The position numbers were made by a program, and so were the translations under genes. From Strigamia acuminata (lineage: Eukaryota > Arthropoda > Chilopoda > Geophilomorpha > Linotaeniidae): DNA of 64,000 bases. Of this stretch, positions 32,830 through 43,325 are shown one piece after another. The stretch spans positions 4,030,001 to 4,094,000 of the forward strand of contig OX442319.1 in NCBI GenBank assembly GCA_949358305.1, given 5' to 3'. The notes under the pieces are model-generated. The model saw nothing but the letters and a program-made list of their open reading frames with translations, searched no databases and was not told where the DNA came from. Every line of letters starts with the position of its first letter. Within the stretch, counting starts at the first letter, position 1.

Positions 32830-34045
32830 CCGACTATTTTCAAAAGCTGTTCACTTTTGTAAATACATCTCATTTGCAAAACGGCTTTCGGAAACAGTTG
32901 GAAATCAAAAATAATTAAAGCCCTTTAATTAAAAAACAAACAACACATAAAACAAAATTAAATTTTTTCTTACCAGCATTATTCCACCTCATCCTGCATG
33001 CAATGCAGCAAAGTCACTCTAGAACATCCAAAAGAAAAATTTAAAAAATATTGATCCGAAAAGACGAAAAAAAAAATAAAATAAAAACAAAAAGAAGGAA
33101 AGAGAATCAAGCTAGTGTCCCCAAGGGCAGATCACCCCCAGAACCTTAACTTAGCTTTCTAAATCCATCCCCTAAATATGTGCCCACTGTCTTGCTGCTA
33201 TGGAGATCACATGAGATATAATTATAGAAACCACCATTAGCTGATTACCTTGTGTTTGCCTCCCCTGATTTAATTAGAACAAGCTCTCAGCCACATTAAT
33301 CAACCAAAATAATAACTTGGTCTTCCCAATGTCTTATATATATAAAAAAAAAATTATAAAACATAAAAGAAAATCCCAAAACTCAATTACATGCATGTTG
33401 AGAGGATTATAGATGAAGTAAATTTTTTTGTTCATTGTGGAACATTTATTAATTTAGTCAATGGATTAAATACACACAAAGAGGATTAAATATGAGAAGG
33501 TAAGAGGGGTGGAATAGGCCTAATCTTGTAATCTAGGGATATGAAAATGTAATCTTTGTGTGGTTGACCACTGAAACCATAGTTGGGCTTTGTTTTTGCA
33601 CTCCATTTCATTCATGGCAAAGGGCTGAGGCTTGCATGTGGTAAATAGCCAATCAACACAAGACCATTTTCGTCCAATCAAAGTTGGAGTGGCGAGAAAA
33701 TAAGAGAGGAGAGAAGAGAGAGAAAAAATTGAGGGAGGGGAGAAGTATATGTGTGTTGGCTTTTGAAAGCCTTTGCGAAAAACCTAATTACAGACTCGCA
33801 CCTTTTTAGTTTAATGGCACTCATGGAGGCAAGTTTTGTAAAGGGAGAGTTGGATGGAAAAAGTCTCGTGTGGTGGTTGGAAAAACTTGATTTCTTTATG
33901 TTGAGTGCGGGAGATGAGAATTGCTGGGAGAAATAAATAAAATAATTTTTTTTTAGATTGGGGGTGGTGTAGGGGCAGTGGGCAGAAGGGGCAAGGATGT
34001 GGTAAAAAGAGGGAAGTTGGGAATTTAAAATTTGACTGTTTTTGT
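32830..34045. other. Intergenic stretch without recognised genes
   Basis: 33100-33660 is unique by eye, with several TTAATTAG/ATTAAT homeodomain-type sites. 33680-34050 has small frames on both strands without family resemblance. Confidence 0.3.
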
Positions 34046-34049
34046 GGAA

Positions 34050-34790
34050 TTTCAAAAATTGTCAAAATTTGTCAGAATTGTCAAAAAATTAATCAAAAGT
34101 TTGTCATAATTGTCAAAAATTTGTCATAATTGTCAAAAATTTGTCATAAGTGTAAAAAATTTGTCATAATTGTCAAACTTTTGTCATAATTTAGTCATAA
34201 TTGTCCAAATTTAGTCATAATTTTCAAAAATTAGTCAAAATTTTGTCATAATTGTCAAGAATTTGTCATAATTGTCAAGAATTTGTCATAATTGTCAAGA
34301 ATTTGTCATAATTGTCAAGAATTTGTCATAATTGTCAAGAATTTGTCATAATTGTCAAGAATTTGTCATAATTGTCATGTCATAATTGTCATAAATTTGT
34401 CAAAAATTGTCAAAAATTTGTCATAATTGTCAAAAATGTCATAATTGTCATAAATTTTTCAAAAATTTGTCATAATTGTCATAAATTTGTCAAAAAATTG
34501 TCAAACATTTGTCAAAAAATTGTCAAAAATTTGTCATAATTGTCAAAAATTTGTCATAATTGTCAAAATTTTTTTTATAATTGTCAAAAATTTTCAAAAT
34601 TGTCAAAAATTTTCAAAATTGAAAAAAATTTTCAAAATTGTCAAAATTTTCAAAATTGTCAAAAATTTTTAAAATTGTCAAAATTTTGTGTTAATTGTCA
34701 AAAATTGGGCATAATTGTCAAAAATTGGGCACAATTGTCAAAATTTTCCCAAAAATTAGAAATAATCGTCACAAATTTCTCTAAATTACT
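34050..34790. repeat. About 20-bp minisatellite (AATTTGTCATAATTGTCAAG)
   Basis: More than 35 degenerate units of ATTGTCAAAAATTTGTCATA; the most regular block is at 34250-34380. It grades into CAAAATTTTCAAAATTGTC to the right. Confidence 0.95.
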
Positions 34791-35173
34791 GTATCTGTCA
34801 ATAAACTCACAAAACTTTACTCAAAATTATGCAAAATTTGTCAAAATGTATCAAAAAACTCAAAAATTCTTCAAAATTTGTAAAAATTTATCAAAGAACT
34901 CACAAATTCCTCAAATTTTGTCAAATACTCTATCAAATGAATCAATTTTCACAAACTTGCGAGCATTGATCAGTTTCTAACTCCACACAGTTAAGAAACT
35001 TTTGAACAAAGTAAGTTTATTGGCAAGATCATTGTGTAATCAGGTGGTGTTAGACATTAAAGCAAAAAAAATTAAAAGGAGAGAGCGGAGGAGATAGGAG
35101 CGAATGTGTTCACTCGTCCATTCAAGTTGTGTTTCACGCGTTGAACCGTTAACAAGATGACTTGTTAGAATTC

Positions 35174-35208
<35 letters not shown>

Positions 35209-35740
35209 ACTTAAAAGTTCGCAAAAATAAAATGGCGTAAAAAAAAACAACAAAAAAAATCGACTTTTAATATTTAATTTTAACATTATCGATTATTCCC
35301 ATTGCTATTTCTGCCGCGTGTGTATTGATAAACACACGTAATCACACATTTAATGACGAGTTTGTGTTCATGAAAATATGAAAGCTTTGTTTGCATGTTT
35401 GTTTCAATATTTTCTCACGTGACTACACTTTGCAATGCGTGTGACTAACAGGTCAGCGAGAGTGCGGTGCAAGAGTGGTTTCTAGTGTATCCGGAGGAAG
35501 GAAGGAAGGAAGGCAGAAGCCAATCGAAAATTTGATGAAGCCCAGTCACGATTCCAACAAACATCGGCACAAATTGATATTCAAACTCGTTTCACCTTAC
35601 ATTAATTAAATATATTTCACATCTTCGAGCCTAAAACAGTATCAGCCCAATTCACATGCGCACAAACATTTAAAATTGATGATTTGACACCTTTCAACCA
35701 TTGCTTGCCCTACAAAAATTAATTACTACAAGATATCGAG
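34790..35740. other. Intergenic stretch with homopolymer tract
   Basis: Contains an A-run of about 32 bp near 35175-35206 and otherwise unique AT-rich DNA. No exon recognised. Confidence 0.3.
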
Positions 35741-35744
35741 AGTG

Positions 35745-36040
35745 CGAACGACGTAAAGCCGTTTTTACTCCGTCTTCCGGTCGAAATTCAACTTGCCAAT
35801 AACCTTTGGACAAATCCATAGTTGATACACAGTCTTACGCCGTTTTTACTTCGTCTTCCGGTCGAAGTTCAACTTGCCAGTAACCTTTGGATAAATCCAT
35901 AGTCTTAATTCCGAGCGGCGTAAGGCGTCCTAGCGAGGAATAAAAAGGCGGTTTTACTCCGTCTTCCGGTCGAAGTTCAACTTGCCAATAACCTTTGGAT
36001 AAATCCATAGTTGATACAGTCTTAATTCGCGAAGAATTGC
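35745..36040 (-). pseudogene. Triplicated fragment of a retrotransposon reverse transcriptase
   Basis: The minus strand encodes MDLSKGYWQVELRPED three times (35980-36008, 35871-35900 and, as a nucleotide variant, 35791-35819). DLSKGYWQ is the first palm block of Ty3/gypsy-like reverse transcriptases (the catalytic Asp of motif A is the D of DLSKGY). Copies are spaced about 109 and 80 bp, joined by sequences such as GGCGTCCTAGCGAGGA, and the frame ends in a stop after the last copy. No motif YxDD or other RT blocks follow. Too short to assign a family. Confidence 0.75.
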
Positions 36041-38000
36041 TTTTTTCCGTACAATATTCCGTTCGGAGAACGTGTCCGCAAGTCCGGCAAATTGTTAATC
36101 CTAATTAAAGAGAATATTTTAAATTTTATTTATTTTATTTATTTTAATTAGAAAATGTGTGGGGACTCACCGTAGTGCCCTAGGAATTCCAAAATCAGAC
36201 ATTTCTATTATCCATTCAGTGCATTTCTTGTAAGAAGCATTTTTTGAAAAATTTTAAATTTTTTTTTATCCGGTAGTCAATTCACGTGTTGCAATTAAGG
36301 TGCTATTGTCAAGCACTCCAATTACATATAATGGAGAGTGAGAAAAGTAGTGAAAAATCTGACCCATGAACAAACTGCCAAAAATGTGCAGCAAATGGCC
36401 CATAATGGTTGACTGGAGGCATTAATGACGCTTATTTAAATGACTTTTCTTTTCTACCCCTTTTACTTTCCTTGCCAACCATTATCAAGCAGATGGCACA
36501 TTTGTATGGATCTCCCAATCACAGCTGCTCATTTTGCTGCTATTTGCTACAGATGTCTTGTGCCTTGCTATCTCCAATTCAATGGGGTGCAACTACATTT
36601 CATCTATTTGATGACTAATTAAGATTGGTTAGGAGGTTAAGCCTACTTCAAATCTCATCATTGACTGGCAGGAACATAATTGCCACCAAAAATCTAACCA
36701 AAACAAATTATTTTCTTGCGGAAATGAAGGAAAAGGTTGGAAATTGATTAGAAAATTGAATTTTTGCATCATCAAAACCTGTAATTACTCTTTAATCATA
36801 GTTTAAGAGCGTTGAAACATTTTTATTAAACTTAAATGGTGATTGAGGGATTGGGATTGGACCCTGGCGCCATTTTAGGGCCCACAAAATGAAATAAAAT
36901 CAAATTAAGCCTAAAGAGTTTTAAAGTTTTAATTGCAGCTGTTGGAAGTTGGAAGAAACGTTATCTGGTGTCAAATGCCCAAAGATTTTATTTTATCTGG
37001 TCCGCTGAAATGGGGCCCTTTGAAATCTAGGGCCCGAAAAGCCAAGGTACTTACAATTACAATTCTCTATAGAAGCGAGTGTCCAATGTGCCCGTATTGT
37101 TTTGTGGAGATCCTGTACTGGCCTCTAGTGATAAAAATTTGAAATCAATAAATCAGAAAAATTCATTTATATTTTTGTTTTCTTCTTTCGAGCCAATCGC
37201 CAATCGCTAATGGCAAAAATCGCAACCGAGATTTTGAAATCTTGTAAAATCTTTGAGATTTCAGGATTTCACGCGAATGAGTTCAAGGCAGAATTCTTTA
37301 ATTAAAGATTTTGCTCGATTTTACTGCTACTTGTGAGACTTGTAAGATTTTAGGATTTCCAGGACGAATAAAATTTCTCTGATTTTATGAGATTTCATGA
37401 ATTTAGGAATCCCACATCTTGACCCATTCGAAATTTCTAGGATTTCTAGCATTCGCTACTCGGTTTTCGTTGACGAGTTCGTCCCGTCCTCTATGGAAAG
37501 AATTGGAAGGTTTAATTCAAACGTTCAAAATGGCGGCGAGAAAAATGAAAATAAGCAGAAATATCAAGTGTTCTTGTTCCTGAAAAGCACGTATAATGTG
37601 TAATTTATGATCTGTGGACATTCCAAGCATTATTTAAATCCATCATCAATTTTTCTTTACACATACTGTACTTAATGTTTCGTATTGTAAGACTGTATTA
37701 AAATAATGTACAAATAATTCTCGTAAACCACCTTTATTTGAACCTGATCTTTATTATTATTGCAATTTGATTATAAATACCTAAAGAAATGTAAAAAAAA
37801 TTCATTTATTGTGGATAAAAGACGTTCTATTGCATCCATGACGTCCAACAGTTTAAAAATCCACTCTTACGTCACAATTTTGCAAACTGTCACAGCCCTG
37901 TTGCTTCTAAACCGTGGTAAACATCATTATACTCTAAACCGAATCAACCCTTAACAACTGAACTGCAGTGACATTCAACACGGCAATGGTTTCTTAGAAA
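36040..38000. other. Intergenic stretch downstream of FDXR
   Basis: 36290-36760 is unique-looking and GC-moderate, with CAGCTG and TAATTAAG motifs. 36855-37050 has GGGCCC-rich blocks (CCATTTTAGGGCCCAC, ATGGGGCCCTTTGAAATCT) like the ends of the 16770-17255 repeat family. No exon recognised up to the FDXR stop codon. Confidence 0.35.
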
Positions 38001-38005
38001 CAACT

Positions 38006-40905
38006 TTATAAATTATACGATCTTGCTATTTCCAGCATCTCTGATACATTGATAATTTTCTCTCTTAATTTCCCGACTTTAGCTCCTCTGTCTATTTCTG
38101 TCCGGTTGATTTTCTCCCAATCTTGAAAAGTCACAGTTTGAATACCTGAAATCAATATTTAAAGGAAAATAAATAAAAATAAATAAAACTTTCTATTTTT
38201 CTGCCTTTTTTCTTTAATATCCTTTCGACCAATTCGAAACCAAGTCGTTGTTGGTTAACGGGTAACACGTTTTGAGTTATGTCCGCATTTATTACATTGG
38301 CAATGTCGTAACATCCGTTCCTAGTGGTTATCAGGACCCCGACCGGTCCACTTTGGATCCATCCACTGCAGTAGAGTCCTGAAACAAATCGAAATCAATA
38401 AATACAAAATGTTTTTACAATTTTTAATTATTACCTAGATTGCCGTCTACTCGTCCAATGGTGTTGGGAATTATTCCTCTTTTTACATCAACCGGAAGAC
38501 GAGGATCAATTGTTTCGGCTGAATATCCTACGCTACGAATTACCTATTTTTGAATTTAAAAATAAAATCAATAAGATTTGTTTTCCAGAGGGACAAAAAT
38601 CTGTTTTTGTGAGTGCAGAATTAATGTGTAAAAATACAATTTTTGTGTCAAACTCATGTAAAATGTTATTTTAATGTGTAAAACTCATGTAAAATGTTAT
38701 TTTAATGTGTAAAAATACAATTTTTGTGTCAAACTCATGTAAAATGTTATTTTAGTGTCTAAAAATACAATTTTTGTGTCAAACTCATGTAAAATGTTAT
38801 TTTAATGTGTAAAAATACAATTTTTGTGTCAAACTCATGTAAAATGTTATTTTAATGTGTAAAAATACAATTTGTGTGTCAAACTCATGCGTAAAAGTGT
38901 TTTTTTAGTGTGTAAACGGGCAAACAAAAATCTTCAGTACTAAAATAGACTTTCAGAGCAATAATGTAATTTGTGGACGTAAAACTGACATTATTTCTCA
39001 GCCAAAAACCAAATTATTTGTCCCGCCACTGACAATTTGCACAAATAAAATTACCATTCCAAATTCACGCATTTCAGCTTTTCTTGCCGGCTTAGCAACG
39101 GCTGCTCCTCCCGTACCCTAAAAAAAAATATTTTAAATCATTCTTTTAAAATAAATTCTAAAAAATAAAAAATAAAATTACTTCTAAACAATTAATTCCT
39201 AACTTCAAATTCAACAAACTCCCAGTCTTAGCCACTTCTAACGGACTCCGCAAAAACTCGATGCACCACTGTTTGTCGCACGTCATCCGAGCTCTGGCCG
39301 CGGTTTCAACCAACAAATGCATCAATCTCCTTTTCGGTCTTTCCAAAGCTAAAAAAATAAAATTTTCCAATAAAAAATCATCGATAAATCGGGTACAGCG
39401 ACTATTCATCGCCCGATTTCTCATCGCGCCACCATTCATCGCCGCTAAGTAATCGCGCGGCCAAGTCATCGCGCGGCCAACTCATCAGGGCGACAATTGG
39501 ACGGTTGTCAAGTAATCGTGCACCAACTAATTGCAAATTTTCGGGTGTTTTTCGGACGTTTTTCGGACGTTTTTCGGACGTTTTTCGGACGGTTTTCGAA
39601 CGCGATGAATTACGCGATGATCAAGTGATTACTTGACAACCGTCCAATTGTCGCCCTGATGAGTTGGCCAAGCGATTACTTTTCACGGGATGACTTGGCC
39701 GCGCGATGACTTGTCCGCGCGATTACTTAGCAGCGATGAATGGTCGCGCGATGAATAGTCGTGGATTCGATAAATCGACAATTATATCGAAAAATTACTT
39801 TTAAGCATCGGCACGATCAGTTTCATATCGTTCGGTGGTAAAACAACATCAAAACCGGGTAATTCGACCATTTCGCGCATTTCCGCCGTTGTAAACGCCG
39901 TCTGCAACGGCCCACGTCGTCCGAAACAAGTGACCCGCTTCACTTTACTTTTTGAAAGATCTTCCAATGCTCGTTCTGTTATATCGGTTTTCTGAAATAA
40001 AACATTTATATTTGCATTTTAGATGCGCAAAATCGTAAATTTTACTCTCAGATCGTCGATATTCCTCAGTAATATGCGACTAATGTCTAAAGCGACATTT
40101 CCTTGGCCGATGACGGCAATTTCTTCGCAGTTCAAATCGAGGGTCATCTAAAATAAATCGATTAAGTGGTAGAAATTATAATGTTTTCGGAAATTACGTG
40201 TTTGTATTCGGGATCGCCGTTGTACCAACCGACAACAGCAGCAGCCGGTATTATATGTTCCTAGAATTTTTTTATTTTATTTTAAAATTTCAATTTTTGG
40301 ATTTTAGAAATTCATTTTACTTCGCCGGGGATCCCTAAGCGTCTATCAGAAGGCGAACCATACGCCTGATGATAAATTTATGTTTTAAAGTCGATTATAA
40401 ACTTGGAAAGAAAAATATCTCACAAAAACGACGGCGTGATACGCTTTTTGCAGATCCGCGACGGAAATGTCGACTCCGACATTAACGTTGCCGATGTAGC
40501 GAAATCGAGGATGTTTCGCGTGTCTTGTAAATTCTTTTTCAACGTTCTGAAATTTTAAAATTTTAAATTAAACGAAATTGATAAAATTAATTTTTTTTTT
40601 TGTTTTAAATTCAAATACTTTGACTTCCGGGTGATCCGGAGCAACGCCGTAGCGCACTAAACCGAACGGAACGGGAAGTTTCTCGTACATGTCGACCGTA
40701 ACGTTATCGTTAAGCTAATAATTAAAAATTTCATTAGAAAATTAGAAAATTAAATTTTGGATTTTATTGTTTTTACTGAAATCAACATCCGACTTGTGTA
40801 CCAACCGGCGGGACCACTTCCGATGATACATATTCGAGTATTTTTTGCAGCAACACTTGAGAATTGCCGAATCGTTGATAAATATCGATGAACTTGTCCT
40901 AACAT
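38006..40905 (-). CDS. FDXR: NADPH:adrenodoxin (ferredoxin) oxidoreductase, mitochondrial, complete 12-exon model
   Basis: Exons 5' to 3' on the minus strand: 40777-40905, 40619-40714, 40424-40546, 40321-40365, 40198-40260, 40046-40147, 39799-39991, 39182-39348, 39055-39117, 38435-38543, 38190-38378, 38006-38145. All junctions are GT-AG and in phase; 472 codons (human about 490). The enzyme is an FAD flavoprotein passing electrons from NADPH to mitochondrial ferredoxin for Fe-S cluster, heme and steroid pathways. Seen: a basic, Ser-rich leader [17 protein letters not shown] (mitochondrial targeting), FAD motif GSGPAG (29-34), [23 protein letters not shown] site GQGNVALD (166-173), [10 protein letters not shown] (210-219), and GLYCSGW...GPVGV near 364-378. 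ATG 40903-40905. Two introns are enlarged by a foldback element and a minisatellite. No key motif is missing. Confidence 0.95.
38590..38910. repeat. About 50-bp minisatellite in FDXR intron
   Basis: Five or six units of TTTTTGTGTCAAACTCATGT + AAAATGTTATTTTAATGTGTAAAAATACAA in the 511-bp intron 38544-39054. Sibling introns are mostly 50-80 bp. Confidence 0.9.
39381..39769. mobile_element. Foldback element in FDXR intron with 11-bp flanking duplication
   Basis: Long imperfect inverted arms (CAGCGACTATTCATCGCCCG...AGGGCGACAATTGGACGGTT on the left; complement ...CGATGAATAGTCGTGG on the right) around tandem TTTTTCGGACG units at 39545-39590. TCGATAAATCG occurs immediately outside both ends (about 39378-39388 and 39770-39780). 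No coding frame. Lies in intron 39349-39798. Confidence 0.75.
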
Positions 40906-41137
40906 TTTGTAATTACCACCACCATGTTGGTTTCATACGCCGGTCCCGACATTGGATTGTAGCGCCGCTCTGGTGGGAACAACTGTCATTAAATGTAAAT
41001 AATAAAGTACAGTAATTTTCTTTGAACTTCGCAAATTTTATTTTTAATTTCAATTTAAAAATTATAATATTCGCTGGGCCATGTTTTGGGTTTTGGTGAA
41101 ACCTGATAAAGTAAAATAACCTCGAAAATAACTTACC

Positions 41138-41582
41138 TTGTTCGTGCACGGCGAGAAACTCGTGCTGGATCTCGGGTATCACGAAAACATGAACGATGCG
41201 GAAATATCGAGTTGCATGAGACAAATTCGTAATCTTTACAACGAAAATAAAACAAATAGGGATCCGTTCGATTTGAATTTCTGTAATTTGGAATGCAAAA
41301 CGAAATTCGACGATAGGATATGCAAAGCGGTTGGGAATTTACGGACTGATAAGTGTTTGGTGACGGTTAGTGCTAAAAGCTATTTGGAGATTTTTCCGAA
41401 ACACAAACTCGTATATTTGACCCCCGATTGCAGGAATGATCTGAACGAGTTCGATTGTGAGATGATTTATGTAATTGGTGGGTTCGAGTAGCAAGGGACA
41501 CGAGTGCCGTTGTCGATGGCCAAAGCCAAGAAAGAAGGCGTGAAGATGGCGAGGCTACCATTGGCTAGATACATAGGGTGAG
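41138..41582 (+). pseudogene. TRMT10C: TRMT10C/MRPP1 (mitochondrial RNase P subunit 1) fragment, broken
   Basis: One exon-like block translates to LVLDLGYHENMN, DPFDLNFCNLE, EIFPKHKLVYLTPD and IYVIGGFE, matching the SPOUT methyltransferase core of MRPP1/TRMT10C (family: DPFhxxFCNL, DLFPKDSIIYLTxDS, VYVIGSFVD). A TAG at 41489-41491 falls where the family has VD of the xxVIGGxVD motif. The same frame then continues for about 28 codons with GTRVPLSMAKAKKEGVKMA and RLPLARYIG, ending at a donor-like GGTGAGT. So the exon is DNA-derived, not a retrocopy. The N-terminal part and following exons are not found nearby. MRPP1 normally methylates position 9 of mitochondrial tRNAs and supports RNase P. Here it is probably a dead fragment, head-to-head with FDXR. 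Confidence 0.7.
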
Positions 41583-41809
41583 TGGAAATAATTATTTGGC
41601 TAACAACTCTCTCTGTCTTTCTTTTTTGTTTGTTGCATTTTTAATCAAATTTTTGCAGCAAAAATGTTTTTTTTTGTGCATCAAAATCGTTTTTTTTGTA
41701 GCAAAAATGTTTTTTTTTGCAGCAAAAATCTTCATTTTGAATGCAAAATGCATTTATTAGACAAAAGAGCTGCGATTTATAAGTAACAAAAAAAATATGA
41801 TATTTATCT

Positions 41810-42034
41810 TTATTTATTTGAATCGTTGGAACCCCAGCTGGGCTTTTCGGTCATTCGGTCTGTACTAAAAGTTGTGAAAATCCTTTTAATTTGCCAAAAA
41901 CACCCGTAGTTGGGACAAAGCGTTTCTCCCCGTTCGACACGACCAAATCCAACAATAACAAATGAATGAAACAACAAAACGAATAAAAATCGATAGAAAT
42001 TCAATCCCATCACTGACTCGACCAAACGTTTCAT
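41810..42034 (-). CDS. Possible small secreted peptide precursor (74 codons)
   Basis: MKRLVESVMGLNFYRF is followed by a strongly hydrophobic stretch (LFVLLFHSFVIVGFG, about residues 17-31), then a short tail with two cysteines (CPNYGC), a dibasic KR at about residue 50 and a Ser/Asn-rich end. Tandem AATAAA lies immediately after the stop on the same strand. I do not recognise the peptide. A chance AT-rich frame is a serious alternative; nothing but layout supports it. Confidence 0.25.
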   Translation of the reverse strand: MKRLVESVMGLNFYRFLFVLLFHSFVIVGFGRVERGETLCPNYGCFWQIKRIFTTFSTDRMTEKPSWGSNDSNK

Positions 42035-42333
42035 TTTACCCCGATAATTCTTGTAAGTTGTTAGGTACTGGCATCTTCTTATATTGCCGCAATGTTGTCT
42101 TCAGATGGTCGAATTCCCCCGTTGTCCATCCAGAATCCCAAATATGTGACTTGTTTCTGTGGTGTCTTTCTGTGGTTATTGTAAGTTAGTAGTAGTTGTA
42201 CACTGAAACGGAGAGAGGTTTTCGAACGATGCTAGCTGCTTGAGCTTTTCTAAGTCAGTGCTTTTATTGCTTAGTTTCTACAAGGGAGCACCCCACACAT
42301 GGTGGCATCACAGATAACACAAACAAGCGTATA

Positions 42334-43110
42334 CACTAGGAGAAATATAGGTGTAAAAAGGTGTAAAGTTACACTTTTCCCTATACAGACTCCTTTTTTG
42401 AGTAAAAATTACACCATTGAGGTGTAATGAACATAAGGTGTAAATATTACACCTTCATGCATTTACACTAAAGTTGTAAACTTACTCTTTGAAACCATTT
42501 TTAAAAAAGGTATAAGTAGATTCCATCATGTCGTAATATTACACCTTTAAAGTGTTGATTAACAAGTGTAAACAAGTGTTTTTGTTGTCCGGTTTCCATC
42601 GTCTATCGTAGCCCGATGCTGCACAGTAGCCTCTATGCGTGGGCAACTCGTTGCGACGACCAGAAAAGTCCTGTCGACGTCCCTGGTTGCAACGTTGCCA
42701 TGGCGAATATGAAGACGAGGCCCGCGGTTCATTTTCGGTCGAGGGGAAGTCTCTTTCCATCAATCTATCAATTGGAGATGATGGGAAAATGTGTTTGGTT
42801 ATGGTTTTTATCGTTTATCTGTGTTGCAATATTACCGGAAACACGAAATTTGCACCTCCGTTGTCACATCATAATGTGTGCACTGGTTTACACTTTTTTA
42901 CACCTTACCAGTTCACACCTCCCAGTTACACCTTGCAACAACTATATATGATATGCACCTTTTAAGAATTACACCTTTTTACACCATTTTTACTCCATTT
43001 TCGTTCACTCCTCCCTGTTACACTCTTTCACAACTTTTTAAGTGGTAAAAAAAATTAAAAGGTGTATTTGATGCTTTTACACCTTTTTACACCTATTATT
43101 TCTCCCAGTG
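42334..43110. mobile_element. 777-bp inverted-repeat transposon in the 3' flank of LAR-like copy 1, TA duplication
   Basis: Ends CACTAGGAGAAATATAGGTG and complement of CACTGGGAGAAATAATAGGT, flanked by TA (42332-42333, 43111-43112). The interior is rich in GGTGTAA/TTACACC repeats. The homologous flank of copy 2 (about 62690-62710) reads straight through (AGCATATACACACATTCC), which gives an empty site. No transposase frame. Confidence 0.9.
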
Positions 43111-43325
43111 TACACACATTCCAAAGTTGGGGGTGCAGAACACCCCAGTTTCCTGGTTAAATCCAATTTTCTTTTGTGTTTGTCGTATTAAGATTGCGTC
43201 GTCTGCTTATCATTAGTGCTGTTAGCACACAACTGCCAAATGTTCCCAATTGAATTTAAATTTTTATTTAATTTGGCACATACAGGAAATGCACAAATAG
43301 AATTAATAAAGTCACATGGTTATAA

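Noticed and set aside
35175-35206. A-run as the poly(A) tail of a retrocopy
   Set aside because: No gene-like or element-like sequence precedes it and no target duplication is visible.
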